Below are positions 28,069-37,054 of a DNA stretch of 64,000 bases, piece after piece. The DNA is from Micromonospora pisi. Its GTDB lineage: Bacteria; Actinomycetota; Actinomycetes; Mycobacteriales; Micromonosporaceae. The notes below the pieces were generated by a model. The model was not told the DNA's origin. It saw only the letters and a program-made list of their open reading frames with translations, and did no database searches. The translations under genes and the position numbers were made by a program. Numbering within the stretch: position 1 is the stretch's first letter; every line of letters begins with the position of its first letter. The stretch spans positions 4,960,001 to 5,024,000 of the forward strand of contig NZ_RBKT01000001.1 in the NCBI RefSeq assembly GCF_003633685.1, read 5' to 3'.

Positions 28069-29409
28069 ATGGAGCCGACCTGGGAAGAGATGTGCCAGCA
28101 CGTCGTCATCGACGGCCGGCCCGGCGATGTTGCCAGCGTCGCCCTCGGCTGGCAGGAGCTGCTCAAGAATCTCCGCAGCGTCAAGGAAAGCCTCGAAACA
28201 AACGTCAAGGACCTCGGGACGACCTGGAAGGGCGAGGCGTACGAGTCGTTCAAGACACGTATCGACGGGCACGCCAAAGTCATCGGCGGATTGCTAGAGG
28301 ATGCCGAAAAGGGTGACGGTATCGTCCTGGCACTGAACAACGCCGCGGACCGGCTGAGTGAAGCGCAGCGGGAGTTCCCGATCCCCGCCACCTGCTTCAA
28401 CGACATGTTGGAAGCCAGGAACGCGAAACTGACCATTCCTTTCGGCTTCTTCGAAGCGAAGGTCGCCCCCGATTTCCTCGGCTGGTTGGATCCGGTCAGC
28501 GCGGTAATGGACTGGATCAACGACCGTTCCGAGGAGGCGGCCCGGGTCTACAACCAGGTGACCGACGACTACCAGGACCAGGCGCCGACCATGCCCGGCG
28601 AGGTGCGGCGGGTCACCACCCTGACCCCGACGCCGGAACCTCCCAAACTCGACGACGGTCGCGGCACCAACGGCAAACTGCCGGACACCAGCAAGATCGG
28701 GGATGTTGGCAAGATCGATAGTTCGATCGGCAAGCCGGACATCCGTACCGACGTACCCGAACCAAAAATCGACCGGCCGGACACGAGTATCACCAAGCCT
28801 GACCTGGGCGATGGTTACTCGAAGCCGGGCACCATCGACGGCAGCCTGCCGGGGCAGGGCTCCCTGCCGGGGACCGGTGGCGTCGACCCGGAGTTCGGCT
28901 CGGGTCTGGCCGGCGCGGGTTCCCCCGGGCTCGGCTCCGGCGGCGGACTGCCCAGCACCTCCGGCCTGGGCGGCGCCGGCCTGGCCGGTGGCGGTGGGGC
29001 CGGAGCGGGTTCAATCCCGGGTGGTGGCGCTCTCGGCAAGCCGGTTACGCCGATGATGCCGCCGATGATGGGTGGCGGTGCCGCCGCAGGCGGCAAGGGC
29101 GCCGGTGGACGAGGTGCCGGTGGTCGTCTCGGTGCCGGTGGTCGCCTCGGCGGTGCCGGTGGTGGCATGGGCGGAATGGCGGGAGGCATGCCGGGCGGCG
29201 CTGCCGGTGGCCGTGGCGGAGGCCGAGGTGCGGGCGGAGCCGGCACCGGACCGCGCGGTGCCGGAGCTGGCCGGGGTGGTCTCGTCGGCGGCCCAGGTGG
29301 TGGAGGCGCGGGCTATGGCGAGGAAGAGGCGCCGCGCAACACCTGGCTCGAAGAGGACGACGACGTCTGGGGCACCGGCGGCGACGGTGCGCCGGGCGTG
29401 CTGAACTGA
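28069..29409 (+). CDS. Long WXG100 protein with Gly-rich disordered C-terminus
   Basis: A 446-residue protein. Residues 1-150 form a WXG100 module with LGTTWKGEAYESFKTRI (Trp-Lys-Gly near residue 63). Residues 180-270 are Pro/Asp/Lys-rich with repeated K-P-D segments, and residues 270-420 are almost wholly Gly/Ala with scattered Arg and Met. The end carries TWLEEDDDVWGTG and APGVL, matching the tail of the protein at 12985. It is probably an ESX substrate that stays on the cell surface or in the wall; that is inferred. A terminator follows directly. Confidence 0.75.
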   Translation: MEPTWEEMCQHVVIDGRPGDVASVALGWQELLKNLRSVKESLETNVKDLGTTWKGEAYESFKTRIDGHAKVIGGLLEDAEKGDGIVLALNNAADRLSEAQREFPIPATCFNDMLEARNAKLTIPFGFFEAKVAPDFLGWLDPVSAVMDWINDRSEEAARVYNQVTDDYQDQAPTMPGEVRRVTTLTPTPEPPKLDDGRGTNGKLPDTSKIGDVGKIDSSIGKPDIRTDVPEPKIDRPDTSITKPDLGDGYSKPGTIDGSLPGQGSLPGTGGVDPEFGSGLAGAGSPGLGSGGGLPSTSGLGGAGLAGGGGAGAGSIPGGGALGKPVTPMMPPMMGGGAAAGGKGAGGRGAGGRLGAGGRLGGAGGGMGGMAGGMPGGAAGGRGGGRGAGGAGTGPRGAGAGRGGLVGGPGGGGAGYGEEEAPRNTWLEEDDDVWGTGGDGAPGVLN

Positions 29410-29417
29410 TCCGCTGA

Positions 29418-29449
29418 CCGCTGCCACCGCCCCAGGGCGGTGGCAGCGG
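29418..29449. terminator. Bidirectional terminator
   Basis: CCGCTGCCACCGCC and its perfect complement around a 4-base loop, 9 bp after the plus-strand stop and before the convergent mycosin gene ending at 29501. Confidence 0.85.
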
Positions 29450-29500
29450 ATTCCGACGTCGCGCGTACGGCGAGGGTGTTCAGGCCGGGTACGGCGATGT

Positions 29501-30772
29501 TCAGCCCGCCGTCGGCCCGGGACGCGACGGCTCCGGAGCGTCGGCCTGCCGTCGGCCTGGCTGCCAACCCCGCGCCCGACCCATCCTCGTGATCGGACGG
29601 ACCAGCAACAGCAGGACGGCGAGGACCGCGCCGAGGACGGCGACCCAGATCGCCACCGCCCGGTCGTCGCCCCACGGATCCTGCTCGGCAGGCGGAACCG
29701 CCATCGCACCGAGCGGCGGATTGGTACGGGTCCCGAGCAGCTCCGTCGCCGCCCGGTACGGGTTCACCATGCCGTACCCGACGTCCGCGTTACGCCCGTC
29801 GGGCGGGTTGTCGGCAGTCTTGGTCAGTCGGTCGGCGACCGCGGCCGCGGTCAGATCGGGAGCGAGGGCGCGGACCAGCGCCGCCGAGCCGGAGACGTAC
29901 GCGGCCGCGAAACTGGTGCCGCCCTCCGGGATCGTCAGGTAACCGGTGCCACGCGGAGCGGGACCCACGATGTTGAGGCCCGGCCCGGCGATGTCCACGT
30001 AGTCGCCGCTGACCGAGGTGCCGACGTGCCCACCCTGTTCGTCCAGGCCGGCAACGGCGATGACACCCGGGTACCCAGCCGGATAGGCGGGCTGGTTCCG
30101 TTGCTGTTGCTGCTGGTTGCCGGCGGCGGCAACCAGCACGACCTGCTTCGAGAGGGCGTACTTGATCGCCTCCTCCAGCTCCGGCCGGGGCAGGGTCTCC
30201 AGCGAAAGGTTGATTACCTTCGCGCCCTGGTCAACGGCCCAGCGGATCGCCTCGGCGATGCGCAGCGGCAGATTCGGGTCGTTGGTCCGCTTGCTGTCTG
30301 GCAGCACACGGATCGGCAAGATCCGGGCCGATGGCGCGACGCCGTTGAACGGCGCGCCGCTCCCTACCTTGCCGGCGATGATGCCGGCGATGACGGTGCC
30401 GTGCCCGGCCAGGTCGCACTGCCCCTGCTGCTGGGGAAGGTCACCAAAGTCGCGGCCCGGCAGGACCTGTCCGCGCAGCAGAGGATGGTTGGCGGAGACA
30501 CCGGAATCGATGACGGCCACGGTCACGCCACCGCCACGCGTAAGCCGCCAGGCAGCCGCCGGATCCACCCTGTTCATCGCCCACGGCGCAGCCGTCAGGG
30601 CGGTGCCGGTAGGGCCGCACTCCGGGGCCGCGAGGGCGGGTGCCGGGGGCACGACGACCATGGCGGTGAGTGCCGCGACCGCTCCACAAAGCACGCCGCG
30701 GACCGTGCGGCGGGCCAACCCGGCGGCTTTTGGCCCGCGGCCGGGCCGGCGAGTCCCAGGACGTTCGTACAC
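29501..30772 (-). CDS. mycP: Mycosin, S8 protease (second of three, opposite strand)
   Basis: A 423-residue membrane-anchored subtilisin. The N-terminal hydrophobic segment (GVLCGAVAALTAMVVVPPAPALA) is a signal peptide. The triad motifs are AVIDSGVSANHPL, LAGHGTVIAGI and EGGTSFAAAYVSGSAAL. A C-terminal transmembrane helix at about residues 372-392 (AVAIWVAVLGAVLAVLLLLV) is followed by a short basic tail. It contains a QQQQQ stretch near residue 205. It is divergent from the third mycosin over 199 bp and differs enough in sequence from both neighbours that it is not a recent copy. GTG start at 30772. Confidence 0.9.
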   Translation of the reverse strand: MYERPGTRRPGRGPKAAGLARRTVRGVLCGAVAALTAMVVVPPAPALAAPECGPTGTALTAAPWAMNRVDPAAAWRLTRGGGVTVAVIDSGVSANHPLLRGQVLPGRDFGDLPQQQGQCDLAGHGTVIAGIIAGKVGSGAPFNGVAPSARILPIRVLPDSKRTNDPNLPLRIAEAIRWAVDQGAKVINLSLETLPRPELEEAIKYALSKQVVLVAAAGNQQQQQRNQPAYPAGYPGVIAVAGLDEQGGHVGTSVSGDYVDIAGPGLNIVGPAPRGTGYLTIPEGGTSFAAAYVSGSAALVRALAPDLTAAAVADRLTKTADNPPDGRNADVGYGMVNPYRAATELLGTRTNPPLGAMAVPPAEQDPWGDDRAVAIWVAVLGAVLAVLLLLVRPITRMGRARGWQPGRRQADAPEPSRPGPTAG

Positions 30773-30971
30773 CCGGTCAGGCTACCGCTGCGGAGGCAAG
30801 CGTGACGACCAGTGGAGTTGCCACGGCCAACCTTGTTCAGGGCAGGATTGTGGACGGTTACGGCCCTCCGGGCAAAGAACCGTGCCGGCGGGTGTGACTG
30901 TTACGGGCGACCGGGACGGCGACCACCAGATAAAGTCGGCTGGTCATCGCAGCGGCCATGGGGAGAGATGA

Positions 30972-32132
30972 ATGATCGGGCACCGTACGGGTCTCCGTCG
31001 GGCTGTCGTCGCCCTCGCGGCCGTGATACCGCTCGGCGTCGTCGTCGGGGCACCGGCGCCCGCACTCGCCGACGTGCCACCGCTCCAGAAGCAGTGGCAC
31101 CTGGACGCGTTGCGAATCAAAGAGGTTCACCGGGTCTCCACCGGTGCCGGAGTGGTCGTCGCGGTGGTCGACACCGGCGTGTACGCGGACCACCCCGACC
31201 TCGCCGGCCAGGTGCTCGACGGCAAGCGGATGATCGGCACCGACGACAAGGGCAAGGTCGACGAGCGCAACCACGGCACCGGAGTGGCGGGTCTGATCGC
31301 GGCGCGGGGAGGCGGAGCTGGGCACGCCCTCGGCATCGCTCCGGGCGCGAAGATCCTGCCGGTGACGATCGCGACGAACACCTTCGCCGGCAGCAACATG
31401 CCCGACGGCATCCGCTACGCGGTCGACCACGGCGCCAAAGTGATCAACCTGTCCAACGGTGGCCCGACCACCAGCCCGGACCTCGACGAAGCGGTTCGGT
31501 ACGCCCAGTCCAAGGACGTGGTCGTGGTCGCCGCCGCCGGCAACACCGCCCAGGGGGACACCGGGGTGCTCTATCCGGCCCGGCTGCCCGGAGTGATCGC
31601 GGTCGCCGCGACCGACCGGCAGGGCGCCGCCTGGTCGGGAAGCGTGCGCGGTGAGCAGATAGCCATTGCCGCCCCCGGAGCGGATGTCTCGACCACCGCC
31701 GGTCGCTGGCCGGACCTGCGCGAGGGCGGCTACCTCACGGTGGAGGGCGGCACCAGTGCCGCCACCGCCGTGGTGAGCGGGGCGGCGGCACTGATCCGGG
31801 CGAAGTATCCCGAGGCGAGCGCCGCCCAGGTCGTCGATCGCCTGGTGAAGACCGCCGTCGACGCCGGCCCGCCGGGTCGGGACAGCGAGTACGGCTTCGG
31901 TCGGCTGGACCTGGTCAAGGCGTTGACCACGGATTTGGCGCCGGTGGATGCGAACCCGCTGGGTGCGATGCCGGCGGCAGAGGCCGCGGACGAGAACACC
32001 GTCGAAGGGTCCGGTTTCGATTTCGGACCGCTGGTCGCCGTGGCGGGCGCTCTGGTGCTGCTGGTGTTCGTCGTGGTGCTGGTAGTGGTCGTACTCGTCA
32101 ACAGGCGCGGACGGGGTCCCGCCCACCACTGA
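30972..32132 (+). CDS. mycP: Mycosin, S8 protease (third of three)
   Basis: A 386-residue mycosin with signal peptide (VVALAAVIPLGVVVGAPAPALA), triad motifs AVVDTGVYADHPD, NHGTGVAGL and GGTSAATAVVSGAAAL, and a C-terminal membrane helix at about residues 352-375 (LVAVAGALVLLVFVVVLVVVVL) with a very short tail. It is closer to the first mycosin (shared opening QWHLDALRI / QWYLDALRI and NVDANPL / PVDANPL before the membrane helix) than to the second. The ATG at 30972 overlaps an upstream ATGA; GGGAGAG precedes it. Confidence 0.92.
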   Translation: MIGHRTGLRRAVVALAAVIPLGVVVGAPAPALADVPPLQKQWHLDALRIKEVHRVSTGAGVVVAVVDTGVYADHPDLAGQVLDGKRMIGTDDKGKVDERNHGTGVAGLIAARGGGAGHALGIAPGAKILPVTIATNTFAGSNMPDGIRYAVDHGAKVINLSNGGPTTSPDLDEAVRYAQSKDVVVVAAAGNTAQGDTGVLYPARLPGVIAVAATDRQGAAWSGSVRGEQIAIAAPGADVSTTAGRWPDLREGGYLTVEGGTSAATAVVSGAAALIRAKYPEASAAQVVDRLVKTAVDAGPPGRDSEYGFGRLDLVKALTTDLAPVDANPLGAMPAAEAADENTVEGSGFDFGPLVAVAGALVLLVFVVVLVVVVLVNRRGRGPAHH

Positions 32133-32724
32133 CGGTGGGAGGCTTGCCGCGAGTCGTGTGCCTGGTGAGAAGCGTGCCGTGACGACGGCACGTTGAACGA
32201 CGTGAGCCCGAGGAAGGTCTGGGGCGGGCAGTCAGCCGGCGGCGAGGGATTGCCCGTGTGCGGGGTCCGCCTTCGGCAAGGGGTGCCGAACCCTGCCTGA
32301 CCAGTGCTGGCAACAAGCCGGTACGACCGCCATGAGCAGCGCGATCGGGTGATGCGGTAGTCACCGCGCGACAACCGCGCGAAGAAGTGACGGGGACCAC
32401 ATCCGAATCTCCGAACTTCCCGTGCGCCCTTGCATCCTGCCGACGTGAACGCGTTGACGGTGGAACCTGAGCGCTGGGAGTCGGCGTGGACTCTGCGTCC
32501 GGTCCGGTGCCGGACGAGGTCATCCCAGGGGGTTCGAGCTCGCCGCTCCCAGTGGCAGGACGTTGTCGATCTCGGCATCGAATCGAATCGCCACCTGGCT
32601 GGCGCTCGCTGTCGACAGACGCATCCACAGGTCCACGTCGTTGCACATAGCAGGTTCTCGGCATCCGGACGGGCCTGCTGAAGCCAGTAACCCTGCCTTC
32701 AGCAACCAACAGTGAGAGGTTTCC
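32133..32724. other. Intergenic region without a supported gene
   Basis: Open frames on both strands here are low-complexity and Arg/Pro-rich, lack family resemblance and have no good ribosome binding site. No hairpin of the strength seen elsewhere in the locus was found after the mycosin stop. Confidence 0.5.
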
Positions 32725-33507
32725 ATGACGGAGAACGATTCGACCGCGAAGGCTGCACTCGCTTTTCAGTCGGGCATTGAAGAGTTGGCGGCGACAATTC
32801 CCGGCTCCTACCGTGAGAGAGGGGCGAATGGCACGCTGCTTGCCCTGACGCACGCCATGGTTCCAGCCCTCAATCCCATCCTCAGTGCCGCCGCCAAGCC
32901 TGATTCCGCGGAGATCGTCGCCCTGGCGGAGGTTGCCGAGCGGGAATCCGGACAGGCGCCCTGGAGCATCCGGTTCCGCGGTGAACCGGATGAGGAGATC
33001 GCGCGGACGGCCACGCGGTACGGCTTGACGACCACCTCACGGCAACCGTTCATGATCGTGTCGCTTGAGGGGTACGGTCCGGCGCGGCCAGAGCCCACCA
33101 CCGAGGTCAAGGTACGCCGCTTGTCGGGGGACGAATCCGACATCTTCGCCGCCGTGCTCAGCGCGGGATTCGGGGCGCCGCCAGAGATGATCTCCGCCAT
33201 CTACACGCCGAAGGTGTTGGATAATCCCAGCATCTCCGCCTACGTCGCCGAAAACGACCGGGGTGACGCTGTGTCGGCCGGAGTCGCCTTCCTCAACGAC
33301 CAGTACCTCGGGCTGGCCAACATCTCAACGGTTCCCGAGTTCCAGCGTCAAGGCTACGGACGCGCCCTCACCGAGGCGATCCTCCGCGATGGTCACACGG
33401 CGGGTGCCCATGCCGCATACCTCCACGCGAGTGAGTTGTCCCTGCCCTTCTTCGAGAGCGTCGGGTTCAGCACGAAGGAGTATTGGACGATGCTCAGCGC
33501 CTTCTGA
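32725..33507 (+). CDS. GNAT-family N-acetyltransferase
   Basis: A 260-residue protein. The C-terminal half is a GNAT domain: VKVRRLSGDESDIFAAVLSAGF, then LGLANISTVPEFQRQGYGRALTEAIL (the Q-R-Q-G-Y-G acetyl-CoA pyrophosphate loop) and AYLHASELSLPFFESVGFSTKEYW. The N-terminal 110 residues form a second, diverged GNAT-like or substrate domain. Substrate unknown. It is the last clear chromosomal gene before the tRNA-bounded island. Confidence 0.85.
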   Translation: MTENDSTAKAALAFQSGIEELAATIPGSYRERGANGTLLALTHAMVPALNPILSAAAKPDSAEIVALAEVAERESGQAPWSIRFRGEPDEEIARTATRYGLTTTSRQPFMIVSLEGYGPARPEPTTEVKVRRLSGDESDIFAAVLSAGFGAPPEMISAIYTPKVLDNPSISAYVAENDRGDAVSAGVAFLNDQYLGLANISTVPEFQRQGYGRALTEAILRDGHTAGAHAAYLHASELSLPFFESVGFSTKEYWTMLSAF

Positions 33508-33642
33508 GAGGTCCGCAGGACTTCGAACGATTACGTGGGGCGGCCAGACGCACCCGGCTCATGTCCCCAGCACCACAGGGTGTGCGCCACGTCGGCAGGC
33601 TAGGAGCCGCCACCGGTCCCGCGTGTCGGCCAGTGAAGCCAA

Positions 33643-33684
33643 GGGGGCCGGGAGGACCTCGTACGGTCGGTCCTCCCGGCCCCC
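33643..33684. terminator. Strong hairpin upstream of the truncated tRNA
   Basis: GGGGGCCGGGAGGACC and its perfect 16-bp complement around a 10-base loop, 135 bp after the acetyltransferase stop. Probably a terminator for that gene. The rest of 33508-33903 holds nothing I can support. Confidence 0.75.
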
Positions 33685-33903
33685 GGCTCGATCATTCTCA
33701 GGTCGTGCCCGTCGAGTGGCCGTCGCAGTACATCCACCGCGACGGCAACGAGGTCGTCGTCCGCTCATCGCTTAGGCATACACGTGCTATGGCGGGCATT
33801 CTTCCTCCTGCTCCCGTCGCACCTCGGTCACCACCTTCCGGGAGCTGCGGACCGGGCAGACGCGACCGTGACACCGATTAGATGATCTTCGGGTGGGTTT
33901 CGG

Positions 33904-34032
33904 TGTGATCCGCAGGTGGCGCTGCCAGCGGTGACAGGTTTTGCGGGTCCCTGTCGCCCGCCGGCCGCCGCTGCTAGGTACCCTGTACCCTCGCGCCCTC
34001 GTAGCTCAGGGGATAGAGCATCGGTTTCCTAA
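33904..34032 (+). repeat. 129-bp direct repeat, left copy (att-like)
   Basis: Bases 33904-34032 are identical, with no mismatch seen, to 53330-53458, an offset of exactly 19,426 bp. The repeat holds 91 bp of sequence upstream of a tRNA-Arg and the first 38 bases of the tRNA. It ends at the last base of the anticodon loop, a usual crossover point for tyrosine recombinases. Confidence 0.95.
33995..34032 (+). pseudogene. Truncated tRNA-Arg(CCT), 5' half only
   Basis: The 38 bases equal positions 1-38 of the intact tRNA at 53421: acceptor 5' strand, D-arm, and anticodon arm up to the loop TTCCTAA. The 3' half is replaced by unrelated sequence starting CAACGATCCG, so no cloverleaf can form. It still has the same upstream DNA as the intact gene and may be transcribed. 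Confidence 0.92.
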
Positions 34033-34265
34033 CAACGATCCGATAAATCGCTGTTGCCGAACAACCTGCATATTCGAAGCCCATATCGCATATTCGTGGG
34101 CAACGATGGTCGTTGCGTGCTCTATTGCAACAGGTCGACGATGTCCTGTGCTGTGCCCAACTCGCTCGACGCCATGGTCTGGAATTTCGGGAGTCGATCA
34201 AGCCTGCCTGATGGTGCTAGTGGATCACATTGCCGACTCGTCGTCGGCGTCGTAGGGCCACGTCC

Positions 34266-34746
34266 ATTGAAATCGAGGCGGTCCTCGACGAGTTCGCCGA
34301 GCAGGCCCGCGCCCGGGCCCAGGGAGTGCTGCGCACCGTCACGAAGCTAGAGATTTATCGATGGTCCACCGGGGCCTTTTGAAAAAGACTCCGGCACCCA
34401 AACCCGGCCGCTATGGTCGAGACGGCGACACCAGGTCTCGGCTGATCGTCTGGGAAATGAAACGCGTGCGCGGTGGCAGGCCACCCGGCGATATCCCCGG
34501 CCCGGTCATAGTCTCAACCGACGACCAGCTCGCCGACTTCCTCGACGGCACCACCGTCGAAGCGCTGGCCTGGGCCACGGTGCCGTCATCAACGCCCTCG
34601 AAGCCTGCGTCGACATCAAGGTCGTCCGAACAACGCGGCCATTCCACCACTACTCTGACCCGCGGAACCTCCCAGAGCGCGTCGCCAAGATCTTGCACCA
34701 TGAAGCCGCCGAACGCATCCGCGTCGCATGCCAACGCGCCGCCTGA
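34266..34746 (+). pseudogene. Decayed gene fragments at the island's left end
   Basis: Coding-like stretches occur in different frames: one ends at 34382 (EAVLDEFAEQARARAQGVL), one lies around 34500-34570 (VSTDDQLADFLDGTTVEAL), and a third ends at 34746 (GHGAVINALEACVDIKVV, then NLPERVAKILHHEAAERI). The last two seem to continue one another across a frameshift near 34575. The middle faintly recalls a small Alba-like nucleic-acid-binding protein, but I do not assign it. Confidence 0.35.
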
Positions 34747-34827
34747 GCTGGCAGCAGTCGCAGGCCATCCGTCCGGTGGTTCCGGATGCCGCCATCGCCG
34801 CTCACACTGATGAGCCGGGAGGTCACG

Positions 34828-35577
34828 ATGTCAGGGAAGTACCATCCGCTGACCGCGGCTTTGAGTGCGGCGTCCGCACGGGGCCAGCAGGACGTCGAGC
34901 TCGACTTCGACGCGATCGCGGACCTGATCGCAGGCCTGCCACCCTCGGCCGGCCTGCGGCAGTGGTGGGCGAACACCGACCACCCGCAGGCCCGCGCCTG
35001 GCGTGCCGCGGGCTACCGGGTGCAGCAGGTCCACCTCGACCGGCGCCGGGTCCGCTTCAGCCGGCTACCAGCGTCGGCCGCCAGCCGGCACGACATCACG
35101 CCGCCTCAGGCCCACTCGGCCGCTGTGGCGGGGCCGCCGGCCGTGGTCGGGTCACCGGTCGACGTCCGGGTCCGACTGCGATGGACCGACGCGGGCAGCG
35201 TGGTGCTCGACGGTACCGGGAAACCGGCCTTCCCTCGTGCGGCCGCCTCGCACGGCCTCTACCGGCTCATCTTCAGCGGTCCCGGAACCCGGATCTACAT
35301 CGGCGAGAGTGAGAACCTGCATCGCCGGCTGTCTAACAACTATCGCAACCCCGGGCCCAGCCAGCAGACGAGCCTGCGGATCAACGCCCTGCTGCGCGAA
35401 CACCTCACCGCAGGCGGGACCGTCTCGCTGGCCGTGGCGACGGCCGCCACCGTGGTGGTCGACGAGCAGGAGCGGCCCCTGGATCTGACGTTCAAGGCGG
35501 GCCGGTTGCTGGCCGAGAGTGCCGCCCTCGTTGCGGCCAGGATGGCCGGCGACGCGCAGATCGTAAACCTCGGATGA
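34828..35577 (+). CDS. DUF7662 and GIY-YIG nuclease domain fusion
   Basis: About 249 residues. The N-terminal 75 residues match DUF7662 (KYHPLTAALSAAS, IADLIAGLPPSAG, QWWANTDHPQARAWRAAGY), a small domain common in actinomycetes. The C-terminal half has a GIY-YIG-type core: GLYRLIF at about residue 143, then IYIGESENLHRRLSNNY with the catalytic-type arginine in the helix. The enzyme probably cuts DNA in a restriction or repair role. The ATG at 34828 has GGGAGG eight bases upstream, better than the in-frame ATG at 34786. Its stop overlaps the next start as ATGA, so it is coupled to the nuclease-like gene now broken by an IS. Confidence 0.7.
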   Translation: MSGKYHPLTAALSAASARGQQDVELDFDAIADLIAGLPPSAGLRQWWANTDHPQARAWRAAGYRVQQVHLDRRRVRFSRLPASAASRHDITPPQAHSAAVAGPPAVVGSPVDVRVRLRWTDAGSVVLDGTGKPAFPRAAASHGLYRLIFSGPGTRIYIGESENLHRRLSNNYRNPGPSQQTSLRINALLREHLTAGGTVSLAVATAATVVVDEQERPLDLTFKAGRLLAESAALVAARMAGDAQIVNLG

Positions 35578-35814
35578 CCCTCCCGGCGGACCCGCAGCGA
35601 CTTGCCACCCTGCTCGGCGCGCTCGACGACTACCGGCAGGCTCGCCGGGCGCTGCTGACGGCCCTACGCCTGCCGGCGTCGAACCGCGACCCGCTCGCCG
35701 AGCTCAGTGAGCATCTGGTCCAAGCCCTGCTCGGCGGCGAACTCGCCCCCAGCCGCGTGCAGGCGCACTGGGACCTCACCCTGCCCGACCATGCCAGGGT
35801 CCAGATCAAGTACC

Positions 35815-37054
35815 TAGTGCTTTGACCACCAACGTTCGCGGGGTTGGTTAGGCGGCTTTCGTGGTCGGGTGGCCCCAGCGGTGTTGGCGTTCGCTGCGGA
35901 CGCGTGCGCGTTCGCGGCGTTGGGCGGCGAGGACGTCGGGGTGGCGGGCGTTGGCGTTGCGCCAGCTCAGGTATTGGTGCAGGTGGTGGCGCAGCGCGAT
36001 GTGGTTTTGGTGGTCGGATCCGGCGATCACGAACGTTCGTAGCGGCCCGAAGTGGGCTTCGATCGGGTTGGCCCAGGATGCGTAGGTCGGGGTGAAGCAC
36101 AACTCGACCTTGTTGCGGGTGGCCCAGGCTCGGATCTTGTGGCCTTTGTGCGCGGACAGGTTGTCGAGGATGACGTAGATCGGTGCGCCATCCGGTCTGG
36201 CGGCGCGGATCGACCTGAGCGCGGACAGGGTGTTGGCCGCGGACTTCCGTTCGCGCACGGCGCCCCACATGGTGTCGTCACCGATGGAGTAGCAGCCGTG
36301 GAACTGCCGGACGCCGTGCAGCTTGTGATAGTTCGCCGGTAGCCGGTGAGGGTGGTTCTTGGGATGCCAGTCGGAGCCTGCCTGCGGGCGGATCGTCAAC
36401 GGCCCGAACTCGTCGAATGCGAAGCAGCGCTGCGGGAAGTTTTCCATGATGTGTTCGATGCGGGCGAGTTTCGCCTCTCGGTGCGGGTCGTTCGACTCTT
36501 TCCAGGTCTTCGTCCGTTGGAAGGTGATCTCGTGTTTGCGTAGGAGCTGCCGCAGCCGCTCACGGCCGATCTGCACCCTCCGCTCGGGGTTGTCGGCGAG
36601 GTAGTCGGCGAGTTTCCGGATGCTCCAGCGGGTGAACGGTTGCCGCAGCGCGGTCGGGCGGGTGTTGGCCGTCGCGACGATGAACTGCTCGTCGGTCTCA
36701 TTGATCCGGCGGGGACGGCCACCCGCCCACTGAGGGTCCAGGCTGGGCATGCCCATCTGGTTGAACCGGTGGATGACCTGCCGGACGGAGTCCTCGTCGG
36801 CCTGGACCAGGCGGGCGATCACCGGCACGCTGTTGCCGCCGGCCGAGGCCAGTACGACCAGCGCCCTGCGTAGCCGGACCGTTGACCCGGTCCCGCGACG
36901 GACCAGGCGTTGCAGCTTCTGGCCTTCTTGATCACTTAATCGGCGTACTCGAACAGGTTCTGCCACCCCGACAGCCTTGACCCACACCGGGTCCGCGCCA
37001 CGGACCCGCCCGGCGTGTCACCCAACCCGGCCAACGTTGGTGGTCACGGCACTA
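35815..37054 (-). mobile_element. IS630-family insertion sequence, complete
   Basis: The element is bounded by TA dinucleotides at 35815-35816 and 37053-37054, the expected TA target duplication. Imperfect terminal inverted repeats share TAGTGC, then TGACCACCAACGTT, then GGGTTGG. It holds one intact transposase gene on the minus strand. Precise removal restores the target reading frame, so the insertion is recent relative to that gene's decay. Confidence 0.9.
35848..36987 (-). CDS. IS630-family DDE transposase
   Basis: A 379-residue transposase with an N-terminal helix-turn-helix region (IARLVQADEDSVRQVIHRF), a second winged-helix segment (WSIRKLADYLADNPERRVQI) and a DDE catalytic core: CFAFDEFGPL (first Asp), VILDNLSAHKG (second Asp) and ASWANPIEAHFG (Glu), the IS630/Tc1 pattern. 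The frame is intact and full length, so the element may be active. Confidence 0.93.
   Translation of the reverse strand: MWVKAVGVAEPVRVRRLSDQEGQKLQRLVRRGTGSTVRLRRALVVLASAGGNSVPVIARLVQADEDSVRQVIHRFNQMGMPSLDPQWAGGRPRRINETDEQFIVATANTRPTALRQPFTRWSIRKLADYLADNPERRVQIGRERLRQLLRKHEITFQRTKTWKESNDPHREAKLARIEHIMENFPQRCFAFDEFGPLTIRPQAGSDWHPKNHPHRLPANYHKLHGVRQFHGCYSIGDDTMWGAVRERKSAANTLSALRSIRAARPDGAPIYVILDNLSAHKGHKIRAWATRNKVELCFTPTYASWANPIEAHFGPLRTFVIAGSDHQNHIALRHHLHQYLSWRNANARHPDVLAAQRRERARVRSERQHRWGHPTTKAA

Noticed and set aside
28900-29330. Gly/Ala-coding low-complexity DNA, considered as a tandem repeat array
   Set aside because: Codon pattern repeats loosely (Gly-Gly-Ala/Arg) without a fixed unit length, so it is protein low complexity rather than a DNA repeat array.
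30858-32129. Open frame of 423 codons on the minus strand
   Set aside because: Antisense to the third mycosin; no family resemblance.
32098-32853. Possible minus-strand gene in the gap after the third mycosin
   Set aside because: Arg/Ser/Pro-rich translation, overlaps the 5' end of the acetyltransferase gene, no ribosome binding site.
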